From Sphingobacteriaceae bacterium (GTDB lineage: Bacteria > Bacteroidota > Bacteroidia > Sphingobacteriales > Sphingobacteriaceae), in contig CAHJWG010000004.1 of assembly GCA_903642215.1 (NCBI GenBank), positions 170,602 through 234,601 on the forward strand: a DNA stretch of 64,000 bases, read 5' to 3'. The notes under the pieces were generated by a model that saw only the letters and a list, made by a program, of their open reading frames with translations, was not told the DNA's origin and did not search any database. The first letter of the stretch is position 1. Every line of letters starts with the position of its first letter. Positions 18,088 to 26,372 of the stretch are shown piece after piece. The position numbers were made by a program, and so were the translations under genes.

Positions 18088-19937
18088 TGCTGGTTGCTGT
18101 AAATCGTGATAGATTGCGGTTGTAACGTAACCGGAGTTGAGGCGGTTGCTGTTGTTGCAGCAGCTTCCGGGCCGTTCCATTTCGGTTCGGCAGAAGCTAA
18201 AACCAAGTGCCATTGCGCGTGGTTGTACGGCAATTGTACTTGCTGTGTTTGCTTAGAAAAGTTCATTAAACAAAGCACCTGGTCATCTTCGTGCCAGCGG
18301 TGCAGCATTAAAGTATGCGATTTCTCATCCGAAGAAACTGCTAAATGCTGGCGGTTTAAATGATATAAAGCCGGCAGTTTTTTGCGCAAAGCAATCAAAG
18401 CTTTGTAATAACGAAGCATGGTTGCGTGCGGCTCTTGATCGGGCAGTTCCCAGTTTAATTTTGATTGGTTAAAAGTAGCTTCATCAACCGGATCAGGTGC
18501 TTCGCCTTTGGCATGGAAAGCGGCAAATTCTTCTTTTCTGCCTTTACGAACGGCTTCGGCCAGTTCCGGGTCGGTATGGTTTACAAAGTATAAAAACGGA
18601 TTGGTTTCGCTGTATTCCTCACCCATAAAAAGCATCGTTAAAAAAGGCGAAACCAAAACTGCACCGGCCATCAGCTTCTGCATTTCAAAGCTGAAAAGCT
18701 GGCTGCTGCGTTCGCCAAGCATTTGGTTTCCAACCTGATCATGGTTTTGAGAGAACACTACAAACTGTTCGCCGGCATTATGTTCTGCCCGGCTGCCAAA
18801 AGTTTTTTTACGATACGGAGAAAAAAGCCCGTCATAAACGTACGCATCCCGATAAGCTTTTTCCAGGTGTTTGATGCCGTTGAAATCCTCGTAATAACCT
18901 GATTTTTCTCCACCGGCAGTTACGCGCAAAGCATGATGAAATTCGTCGATCCATTGCCCGTCCATACCGAAACCTTCCTTTTCCAAAGGATTGATAAAGC
19001 GCGGATCATTCAAATCCAGTTCCACGATCAGGTGATGTTTGCGGCCGGTTTCTGCGGAAAGCCGGTTTACATATTGTTTGATTTCTCGTAAGATATGCTT
19101 CGGACTAAAATCTTTGATTGCGTGAACGGCATCCATCCGCAAGGCATCGATATGGAAATCCCGGAACCACATCAACACATTTTCGATGTAAAAAGCGCGT
19201 ACGGCATCACAGTATTCATCATCAAAATTGATGGCATTGCCCCAGGGCGTTTGGTATTTTTCGGTGAAATAAGCACCAAATTCGCTAAAATAATTTCCTT
19301 CCGGCCCGAAGTGATTGTAAACCACATCCAGCACCACGGCGATGCTTTTTTTATGGCATAAATTTACGAGTTGCTGCAAAGCTTTTGCGCCGCCGTAAGC
19401 ATCCTGAACGGCAAAAGGGAAAACGCCGTCGTAACCCCAGTTGCGTGCGCCGGGAAACTGTGTAACAGGCATAATTTCTATTGCTGTAACGCCTAATTCT
19501 TTCAAATAATCCAGCTTGGTTTCCAGCGAAGCGAAAGTTCCTTCGGGCGTAAACGTGCCGGTATGGAGTTCGTAAAGCAGGTAATCTTTTAAAGGGAAAT
19601 TTTCCCATCCGGCATCCGTCCACTCAAAATCAGAAAGCTGAACTGCCCGCGACGGGCCGTGCACACTTTCCGGCTGCGAAAGCGAGGCCGGATCAGGCAA
19701 TTCCCGGTTTCCGTTTAAAATAAACCGGTATAAATCGCCCGGTTTCAATTCGCCGGTTTGCAATTCCCAGTAACCGTGCAATGCTTCTTTTAACGGATAT
19801 TTTTTGTTAGTTGCCGTTAGCAGCACTTCCACAGACTTTGCAAGCGGTGCCCAAAGTATAATTTGTGCTTCGCCGGTTGTATTAAAATTTACGCCGACGG
19901 TTCGTTTTTGCAGATCGATATCTGATAACACCTTCAT
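18084..19937 (-). CDS. treZ: Malto-oligosyltrehalose trehalohydrolase
   Basis: The 617-residue GH13 enzyme cleaves trehalose from the end of maltooligosyl trehalose made by TreY. The N-terminal beta domain (GVNFNTTGEAQIILWAPLAKSVEVLL) precedes the barrel with YELHTGTFTPEGTF, VVLDVVYNHFGPEGNYF, DALRMDAVHAI (nucleophile aspartate) and IVELDLNDPRF (acid glutamate). The last aspartate region is VFSQNHDQVGNQ. It is preceded by glgX with a 1-nt overlap (TAATG) and followed by treY/malQ with a 4-nt overlap, so this is a tightly coupled operon. One R3 12-mer lies inside at 19781. Confidence 0.95.
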   Translation of the reverse strand: MKVLSDIDLQKRTVGVNFNTTGEAQIILWAPLAKSVEVLLTATNKKYPLKEALHGYWELQTGELKPGDLYRFILNGNRELPDPASLSQPESVHGPSRAVQLSDFEWTDAGWENFPLKDYLLYELHTGTFTPEGTFASLETKLDYLKELGVTAIEIMPVTQFPGARNWGYDGVFPFAVQDAYGGAKALQQLVNLCHKKSIAVVLDVVYNHFGPEGNYFSEFGAYFTEKYQTPWGNAINFDDEYCDAVRAFYIENVLMWFRDFHIDALRMDAVHAIKDFSPKHILREIKQYVNRLSAETGRKHHLIVELDLNDPRFINPLEKEGFGMDGQWIDEFHHALRVTAGGEKSGYYEDFNGIKHLEKAYRDAYVYDGLFSPYRKKTFGSRAEHNAGEQFVVFSQNHDQVGNQMLGERSSQLFSFEMQKLMAGAVLVSPFLTMLFMGEEYSETNPFLYFVNHTDPELAEAVRKGRKEEFAAFHAKGEAPDPVDEATFNQSKLNWELPDQEPHATMLRYYKALIALRKKLPALYHLNRQHLAVSSDEKSHTLMLHRWHEDDQVLCLMNFSKQTQQVQLPYNHAQWHLVLASAEPKWNGPEAAATTATASTPVTLQPQSITIYSNQQ

Positions 19938-22057
19938 TAATCTAATTTGTGTTTGAGGATTACCACAGAACGGCCGGCCACGTTAATTTTTTCGGCTGCA
20001 GTAAAACAAATCCCGTCTTCAGAAATACAATCTTCGCTGGTATCCAATACTTTAAGCCAAGTTTTTGCATACTCTTCCGGTGGCAATACATAATCCAACG
20101 CACCTTCGTATGCGTTAAACATGATGTAAAAGCTGTCATCAGTAACTTTTTTACCTTCAGCATCTACCGTATGGATTTCGTTTCCGTTGAGATATACGCC
20201 GAGTGATTTTGCAAAATCGTGCGACCAGTTATCTTCAGACATTTCTTTGCCTTCGGGTAAAAACCAGGCAATATCATTTAAACCGGCCGTTTTAACGGCA
20301 TGTCCCTGGAACCATTTACGCCGGCAAAAGGCCGGGTGTTTTTTTCGGAGTGCAATCAGCTTTTGCGTAAACTGCTGCAAATCTTTATCCCGGTTTTCCC
20401 AGTTTAACCACGAAATTTCATTATCCTGGCAGTAAGCATTATTATTTCCGCCCTGTGTGCGGCCAAATTCATCACCGGCAACCAGCATCGGCACGCCCTG
20501 CGATAAAAATAAAGTAGTTAATAAGTTACGCTTTTGCTGTTCTCTTAATTTAATAATCTCCGGAGCATCGGTTGGCCCTTCCACGCCGCAATTCCAGGAG
20601 CGGTTATGGTTTTCTCCATCCTGGTTACCTTCGCCGTTCGCTTCATTGTGTTTTTCGTTGTATGAAACTAAATCGTGCAGCGTAAAACCATCATGTGCGG
20701 TAATAAAGTTGATGCTGGCTGTTGGCCGGCGCAAATCAATTTTGTATAAATCCGGGCTGCCGGTTAAACGCTCTGCAAATTCGCCCAGCACACTGTCTGC
20801 ACCACGCCAGTAATCACGCATGCAATCCCGGTACTTTCCGTTCCATTCGGCCCAATCGGAAGGGAAATTCCCTACCTGGTAACCGCCCTCGCCAACGTCC
20901 CAAGGTTCTGCAATCAGTTTAACCTGAGAAATAGTAGGATCCTGGTACATAATATCAAAAAAACCACTCAGCATATTTACATCGTGCAGTTCGCGGGCAA
21001 GCGTAGCTGCCAGGTCAAACCGGAAACCGTCAACGTGCATCTCCAAAATCCAGTAGCGCAAACTGTCCATAATTAAACGGAGTACATTTGGTAAATTGGC
21101 ATTTAACGTGTTCCCGGTACCGGTATAATCTTTATAAAAACGGTTGTCTTCTTCCGTCAGCCGGTAATACGAAGAATTATCGATACCTTTAAAAGAAAGC
21201 GTTGGCCCAAGTTCGTTCCCCTCGGCCGTGTGATTATAAACTACATCAATAATTACTTCCAGGCCGGCTTTGTGCAGTTCTTTAACCATGTTTTTAAACT
21301 CCACAACCTGATCGCCGAAATGGCTGCTGCTTGAATACAGCACATCGGGCGCAAAAAAACCGATGGTGTTGTAGCCCCAGTAATTGGATAAGCCTTTTTT
21401 TAGCAAATGTTCATCAGTAATAAAATGATGAACCGGCATTAATTCTACCGCGGTAACGCCAAGTTCTTTTAAATATTTAATGGTTACCGGATGCGCCAAA
21501 CCAGCATAAGTACCCCTAATTTCTTCCGGAATTTCCGGGTTAAGTTTTGTAAAACCTTTTACATGCGTTTCGTAAATTATGGTTTGATGATAGGGGATAT
21601 TTAACAACTGATCGCCTTCCCAGTCAAAATTCTGATCGATCACAACACTTTTCGGTACATAAGGCCCGCTGTCGGTTTCGCTAAAACTTAAATCTCTGTC
21701 GGCACTGTTTAAATCGTATCCAAAAACAGAATCGTCCCATTTAACCGTTCCGGAAATAGATTTTGCGTAAGGGTCAATCAGCACTTTATTCGGGTTATAA
21801 CGCTGGCCTTTTTCCGGTTTGTACAGGCCGTGAACGCGATAGCCGTAAAGCTGGCCCGGTTTAACATTTAACAGGTAAATATGCCAAATTTGATGTGTGC
21901 GTTCGGTAATATTTATTTTTGTTTCCCGGTTGTTTTTATCAAACAAACATAACTCAACAGCGGTGGCACAATTTGCAAAGAGTGTAAAATTGGTTCCTTT
22001 TCCATCATAAGTGGCGCCTAAAGGATAAGGACTGCCCGGATATTCTGCTATATTCAT
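19937..22057 (-). CDS. glgX: Glycogen debranching enzyme GlgX
   Basis: The 706-residue GH13_11 enzyme hydrolyses alpha-1,6 branches of limit dextrin. It has the CBM48 N-terminus (YPLGATYDGKGTNFTLFANCATAVELCLFD), then VELMPVHHF, VIDVVYNHTAEG, DGFRFDLAATLARE (nucleophile), IAEPWDVGEGGYQVG (acid/base) and TAHDGFTLHDLVSYN. It is the first gene of the glgX-treZ-treY/malQ operon and would deliver linear maltodextrins to TreY/TreZ, forming a glycogen-to-trehalose route. Upstream, 22058-22295 is a 238-nt divergent intergenic region facing the GH63-like gene. Confidence 0.95.
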   Translation of the reverse strand: MNIAEYPGSPYPLGATYDGKGTNFTLFANCATAVELCLFDKNNRETKINITERTHQIWHIYLLNVKPGQLYGYRVHGLYKPEKGQRYNPNKVLIDPYAKSISGTVKWDDSVFGYDLNSADRDLSFSETDSGPYVPKSVVIDQNFDWEGDQLLNIPYHQTIIYETHVKGFTKLNPEIPEEIRGTYAGLAHPVTIKYLKELGVTAVELMPVHHFITDEHLLKKGLSNYWGYNTIGFFAPDVLYSSSSHFGDQVVEFKNMVKELHKAGLEVIIDVVYNHTAEGNELGPTLSFKGIDNSSYYRLTEEDNRFYKDYTGTGNTLNANLPNVLRLIMDSLRYWILEMHVDGFRFDLAATLARELHDVNMLSGFFDIMYQDPTISQVKLIAEPWDVGEGGYQVGNFPSDWAEWNGKYRDCMRDYWRGADSVLGEFAERLTGSPDLYKIDLRRPTASINFITAHDGFTLHDLVSYNEKHNEANGEGNQDGENHNRSWNCGVEGPTDAPEIIKLREQQKRNLLTTLFLSQGVPMLVAGDEFGRTQGGNNNAYCQDNEISWLNWENRDKDLQQFTQKLIALRKKHPAFCRRKWFQGHAVKTAGLNDIAWFLPEGKEMSEDNWSHDFAKSLGVYLNGNEIHTVDAEGKKVTDDSFYIMFNAYEGALDYVLPPEEYAKTWLKVLDTSEDCISEDGICFTAAEKINVAGRSVVILKHKLD

Positions 22058-22249
22058 TGCTATATAAGGAAATTGCCCTTTTTAATGTTTTTACTTGGAG
22101 GTAAAAAAATGCTAAACCCGGCAGCATTGTAACACGTATGTTGGGTTGCGATACAGAAATTAGTATGCTAAAAAGAGCATTGATAAATGGCAGATTTTTG
22201 GCTGATAATTATATTTTTGAAATCGCAGATTAGTTTAACTTTGGCCAAA

Positions 22250-22261
22250 ATGCTGTTTTTA
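22250..22261 (-). repeat. R3 dispersed 12-mer
   Basis: ATGCTGTTTTTA followed by TCACAC, 34 nt before the GH63-like start. A TAACTTTG box resembling a Bacteroidota -7 element lies just upstream at 22236-22243. Confidence 0.65.
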
Positions 22262-22295
22262 TCACACTAATATTCTGCCCTCAATAAAATCCAAA

Positions 22296-24935
22296 ATGTT
22301 TGATGATACTACTAACAATGCAGAATACCTGCGCATTCTCGAAAACGAAGCCAAAGAAGTTCCTTTAGAAAAATGGGGTCCGTATTTAAGCGAGCGGCAA
22401 TGGGGAACGGTTCGGGAAGATTACAGCCAGAACGGTGATGCCTGGAACTATTTTCCGCACGATCATGCCCGCAGCCGTGTTTACCGCTGGGGAGAAGATG
22501 GCCTGGCCGGGATTTCTGATTATTACCAGCAGCTGTGTTTTTCGGTAGCGTTGTGGAACGGTAAAGACAAAATTTTAAAAGAACGCTTGTACGGCTTAAC
22601 CAATTATCAGGGTAACCACGGCGAAGATGTTAAGGAATTATACTATTATCTGGATAATGTGCCCACGCATTATTACATGAAATATCTGTATAAATATCCG
22701 CAGGAAGCGTTCCCGTATCAGGATTTAAACCGAAAAAATGAACAACGATCCAAAGCAGAACCGGAATACGAATTGCTGGATACCGGTACTTTTAATCAGG
22801 ATAAATACTTTGATGTAACGGTAGAATATGCCAAAAAAAACTCGGAAGATATTCATATCCGCATAGAAATTACCAACCGCGGACAAGAAGATGCGCCGAT
22901 AACGGTATTGCCGACTTTGTGGTTTTATAACCGCTGGCAATACGATACTTCTAAACCAAAACCAATAATTGAGTGTGAGGAAGACGGATCTGTAAGGGCA
23001 ACGCATGTACCTTTAGGAACTTATCATCTGTATTTTGATCAGCCTGATTATCAACTTTTTACTGAAAATGAAACCAACAAAGAACGTTTGTTTGGCGTGC
23101 CCAACGATGTACCGCATGTAAAAGATGCTTTCCACGAAGCGGTTATCAGCGGTAAAGGTTCGGAGGCTTTGCAGGCATTAAAATCAGGCACTAAATTTTC
23201 GCCGGTTTACAAGCTGATCATCAAAGGGGAAACATCTCAAACAATCAAACTGCGTTTATCAAAAGGGCGGATAAAAAACCCGATTGATTATAAATTCAAT
23301 GCTTTGTTTACCACCCGAAAAAAGGAGGCGGATGATTTTTACAATAAACTTATCCCGAAGAATGCCAATGATGATTTAAAAAATATCCAGCGGCAGGCAT
23401 TTGCCGGTTTGTTGTGGAGCAAGCAGTATTATCATTACGATACACAACGCTGGCTAACCACGAGCGACGGGATTTCGCCGGTGGTAGAAAACCGTTTAAA
23501 CGGGCGCAACAGCAGCTGGAAATATCTGAAGAACCAGGATGTAATGTCTATGCCGGATAAATGGGAATATCCTTGGTATGCGGCCTGGGATCTGGCTTTT
23601 CACTGTGTGCCGATGGCGATGGTTGATCCTAATTTTGCCAAAAACCAGCTGATTTTGATTATGCGCGAATGGTATATGAACCCGGAAGGCCAGATCCCGG
23701 CTTACGAATGGAACTTTAGCGATGTTAATCCGCCCGTTCAGGCCTGGGCTGCGCTGGAGGTTTACCGCATCGAAAAAGAAAAAAAAGGAGAGGGCGACCT
23801 GCGGTTTTTGAAACGTGTTTTCCAGAAACTGATGATCAATTTTACCTGGTGGACTAACCGCGTGGATGTGGAAGGTAAAAACATTTTTGCCGGCGGTTTT
23901 TTGGGACTGGATAACATCGGTGTTTTTGACCGGAACAGTAAGCTAAACGGTGCATTGGAGCTGGAGCAGGTTGACGGCACCAGCTGGATGGGCATGTACG
24001 CGCTCAACATGATGGATATGGCATTGGAAATTGCCATGAACGATGATTCTTTTGAAGATTCGGCGGTTAAATTTTACGAACATTTTGTACTGATTGCCGA
24101 TGCTTTAAACGGCATGGGTTTGTGGAGCGACGAGGACAAGTTTTTTTATGATACGCTACGCCTGCAAAGCAACCACGCTTACCATTTAAAAGTACGTTCG
24201 ATTGTTGGCTTGACTTCGCTTTTTGCGGTATCGATTTTTAGTTACCACAACCTGGAAAAACTGCGTGATTTCCGCAAACGCGCCACCTGGTTAAACCAGT
24301 TTAGGGAAAAAAACCGCCAGTTTTTGCCTATCATGGATAATAACAAAATCGGTAAAGTGCTGCTCTCTATTGTGGATAAAGAAAAACTGACTTACCTGCT
24401 GACCAGGGTTTTTGATGAAGAGGAGTTTTTAGCTCCGGGCGGCGTAAGGGCGTTATCCAAAGCTTATAAAGACAAGCCTTATTCTGTTGATATCGAGGGA
24501 AACAGATATACAATCCAATATGATCCTGCCGAATCTACTTCGGATATGTTTGGCGGAAATTCTAACTGGCGCGGGCCGATTTGGCTGCCCATCAATTACA
24601 TGCTGATCCGTGCGCTGCGCCGTTACCATGAGTTTTATGGTGATGAATTTCAGCTTGAATTTCCAAAAGGCTCTGGCAAAACCATCAACTTAAAACAAGC
24701 TGCAGACGAGCTTTCGCAACGCTTAATCAACATATTTGCTAAAGATGAAACCGGTAAACGGCCCGTAAACGGCGATGATGTTGCAGGTTTTTACGAAAAG
24801 CCGGAAAACGCAGATCTGGTATTATTTTACGAGTATTTCCATGGAGATAACAGCCGTGGCGTGGGCGCAAGCCATCAAACCGGCTGGAGTTCGCTGGTTG
24901 CCAACCTGATCTCGGACATGGGAAAAGAGGCGTAA
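22296..24935 (+). CDS. MGH1-like (GH63-related) glucosidase
   Basis: The 879-residue product is related to GH63/YgjK-type (alpha/alpha)6-barrel enzymes. The N-terminus (RILENEAKEVPLEKWGPYLSERQWGTVREDYS) and the barrel with PDKWEYPWYAAWDLAFHCVPMA, IPAYEWNFSDVNPPVQAWA, GGFLGLDNIGVFDR, and near the end SDMFGGNSNWRGPIWLPINYM and HQTGWSSLVANLI match the group annotated as glucosidases or mannosylglycerate-hydrolase-like. There is no signal peptide, so it is cytoplasmic. Lying between two trehalose loci, it probably acts on an alpha-glucoside such as a compatible solute or glycogen-derived oligosaccharide; the substrate is not shown by sequence. Confidence 0.8.
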   Translation: MFDDTTNNAEYLRILENEAKEVPLEKWGPYLSERQWGTVREDYSQNGDAWNYFPHDHARSRVYRWGEDGLAGISDYYQQLCFSVALWNGKDKILKERLYGLTNYQGNHGEDVKELYYYLDNVPTHYYMKYLYKYPQEAFPYQDLNRKNEQRSKAEPEYELLDTGTFNQDKYFDVTVEYAKKNSEDIHIRIEITNRGQEDAPITVLPTLWFYNRWQYDTSKPKPIIECEEDGSVRATHVPLGTYHLYFDQPDYQLFTENETNKERLFGVPNDVPHVKDAFHEAVISGKGSEALQALKSGTKFSPVYKLIIKGETSQTIKLRLSKGRIKNPIDYKFNALFTTRKKEADDFYNKLIPKNANDDLKNIQRQAFAGLLWSKQYYHYDTQRWLTTSDGISPVVENRLNGRNSSWKYLKNQDVMSMPDKWEYPWYAAWDLAFHCVPMAMVDPNFAKNQLILIMREWYMNPEGQIPAYEWNFSDVNPPVQAWAALEVYRIEKEKKGEGDLRFLKRVFQKLMINFTWWTNRVDVEGKNIFAGGFLGLDNIGVFDRNSKLNGALELEQVDGTSWMGMYALNMMDMALEIAMNDDSFEDSAVKFYEHFVLIADALNGMGLWSDEDKFFYDTLRLQSNHAYHLKVRSIVGLTSLFAVSIFSYHNLEKLRDFRKRATWLNQFREKNRQFLPIMDNNKIGKVLLSIVDKEKLTYLLTRVFDEEEFLAPGGVRALSKAYKDKPYSVDIEGNRYTIQYDPAESTSDMFGGNSNWRGPIWLPINYMLIRALRRYHEFYGDEFQLEFPKGSGKTINLKQAADELSQRLINIFAKDETGKRPVNGDDVAGFYEKPENADLVLFYEYFHGDNSRGVGASHQTGWSSLVANLISDMGKEA

Positions 24936-24945
24936 AAAACATTGG

Positions 24946-24957
24946 TAAAAACAGTAT
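24946..24957 (+). repeat. R3 dispersed 12-mer
   Basis: Exact TAAAAACAGTAT preceded by TTGG, 11 nt after the GH63-like stop codon. Confidence 0.7.
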
Positions 24958-24969
24958 TGTCTATCTGTT

Positions 24970-25054
24970 TTGTCATCTCGACGATAGGAGAGATCTTCAT
25001 CAAAGCGAAACGAGTATTATTCAATGAAGATTTCTCCCTTCGGTCAAAATAACA
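24970..25054. repeat. R2 palindromic repeat (copy 1)
   Basis: Imperfect inverted repeat: TGTCATCTCGACGATAGGAG on the left pairs with CTCCCTTCGGTCAAAATAACA on the right, each arm continuing into a GATCTTCAT/ATGAAGAT segment. It lies between the convergent GH63-like and mscS genes. Related copies are at 53001, 57741 and 63568. Confidence 0.75.
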
Positions 25055-25060
25055 GAATTT

Positions 25061-26146
25061 TTAAAGTGGCTGCTTTTGATTATCAGAAGGTGTAATTATA
25101 GCACGCGTTTTTGGTAAGCTTTCGGGATAATTTTGCTGAATAAAAGTAACCAGGTTTTCGCGTACGTAACACCGCAAATCAAACGCCTGGGAAGAATTGG
25201 AAGCACTCATCAGCGCACGCAGCTCCATCGTATGTTCTTTTACATCAGTTACTTGCAGCACGTTTACGCGTTTATCCCACAAAGCATTAAGGTGCAGCAA
25301 ACGTGTTAACTCATCCCGAACGGCCTGCACGGGCAAGGTGTAATCCGCATAAATAAAAACAGTGCCGAGAATATCTGCGGAAATCCTCGTCCAGTTTTGG
25401 AAAGGCTTCTCGATAAAATAATTAATCGGTAAAATCAGCCGGCGCTGATCCCAAATACAAACCACCACGTAAGTAAGCGTAATTTCTTCCACGCGGCCCC
25501 ATTCGCCTTCCACAATCAGCACATCATCAATACGGATTGGTTGTGTAAAAGCAATCTGGAAACCGGCAAACAAATTACTTAACGATTTTTGTGCGGCAAA
25601 ACCGGCAATAATTCCGCCAACGCCAACGCCGGTAATCAGGCCGGTACCAATCCGGCGCATACTTTCAAAACTAAGCAGGATGGCAGAAATAGTTAAAATA
25701 ATGATCAGCGTAACCATAAACTTTCTAACAAATTGCAGCTGCGTCCGGATCTTTCGTTCCCGCAAATTATCAGTTTTTTTAATATCAAAAATATGATAAA
25801 CGTAATCTTCAAAAACAGAAATAGTACGAACCAGTAATACTGCAAACGATATAGTTAAGGCAATTTGCAGGGTTTTACTTAATACCGGCAATATTTTGGG
25901 GTCGAGAAAAAACCACGAAAGCAGTAAGTTAAGCATCAGCAGCGGGATAAACCACGTTAACGGCTTGCCCAAATGCGTGATAATTGATTTAAAAGTAGAA
26001 TAATCCAACCGTTGCTGATAGTAAACCATAAGCCGGATGATGATAAATTTAAGCAGCAGGCCAATTATAATTGCAGTAGAAAGAATAATTAAGTTCCACA
26101 GATAAGGCGGAACGTAGTCAGAAATATGAAGTATTTTTTCAGTCAT
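25061..26146 (-). CDS. Small-conductance mechanosensitive channel family protein (MscS)
   Basis: The start is the ATG at 26146; a TTG 12 codons upstream is less likely. The 361-residue product has four to five hydrophobic segments. After them comes the conserved pore-lining/beta-domain transition GVGVGGIIAGFAAQKSLSNLFAGFQIAFTQPIRIDDVLIVEGEWGRVEEITLTYV, followed by the cytoplasmic domain (RRLILPINYFIEKPFQNWTR). It opens on hypo-osmotic shock and releases small solutes. Its position between the trehalose genes and otsAB fits a role in releasing compatible solutes, an inference from context. Confidence 0.9.
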   Translation of the reverse strand: MTEKILHISDYVPPYLWNLIILSTAIIIGLLLKFIIIRLMVYYQQRLDYSTFKSIITHLGKPLTWFIPLLMLNLLLSWFFLDPKILPVLSKTLQIALTISFAVLLVRTISVFEDYVYHIFDIKKTDNLRERKIRTQLQFVRKFMVTLIIILTISAILLSFESMRRIGTGLITGVGVGGIIAGFAAQKSLSNLFAGFQIAFTQPIRIDDVLIVEGEWGRVEEITLTYVVVCIWDQRRLILPINYFIEKPFQNWTRISADILGTVFIYADYTLPVQAVRDELTRLLHLNALWDKRVNVLQVTDVKEHTMELRALMSASNSSQAFDLRCYVRENLVTFIQQNYPESLPKTRAIITPSDNQKQPL

Positions 26147-26211
26147 GCTGAGTAAAATAGATATTTTAGAGCTTGGCAGCAAATATAAACGGAAGGATAA
26201 AATTTAGGTGA

Positions 26212-26298
26212 TAAAAACAGTATTTCAACTTTACCGGTCCGTTTACAAAAGAAAAAATTTTGTTTGCCATCACAAAAAATATCGTAATGCTGTTTTTA
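26212..26298. repeat. Two R3 12-mers in inverted orientation
   Basis: TAAAAACAGTAT at 26212-26223 and ATGCTGTTTTTA at 26287-26298, separated by 63 nt, in the divergent region between mscS and otsAB. Confidence 0.7.
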
Positions 26299-26372
26299 TC
26301 ACACACAAATTAGCGGTTAAATAACTTATTACGGTTCAAAGTAATTTACAACAATATAAAATTGCACAAGAT

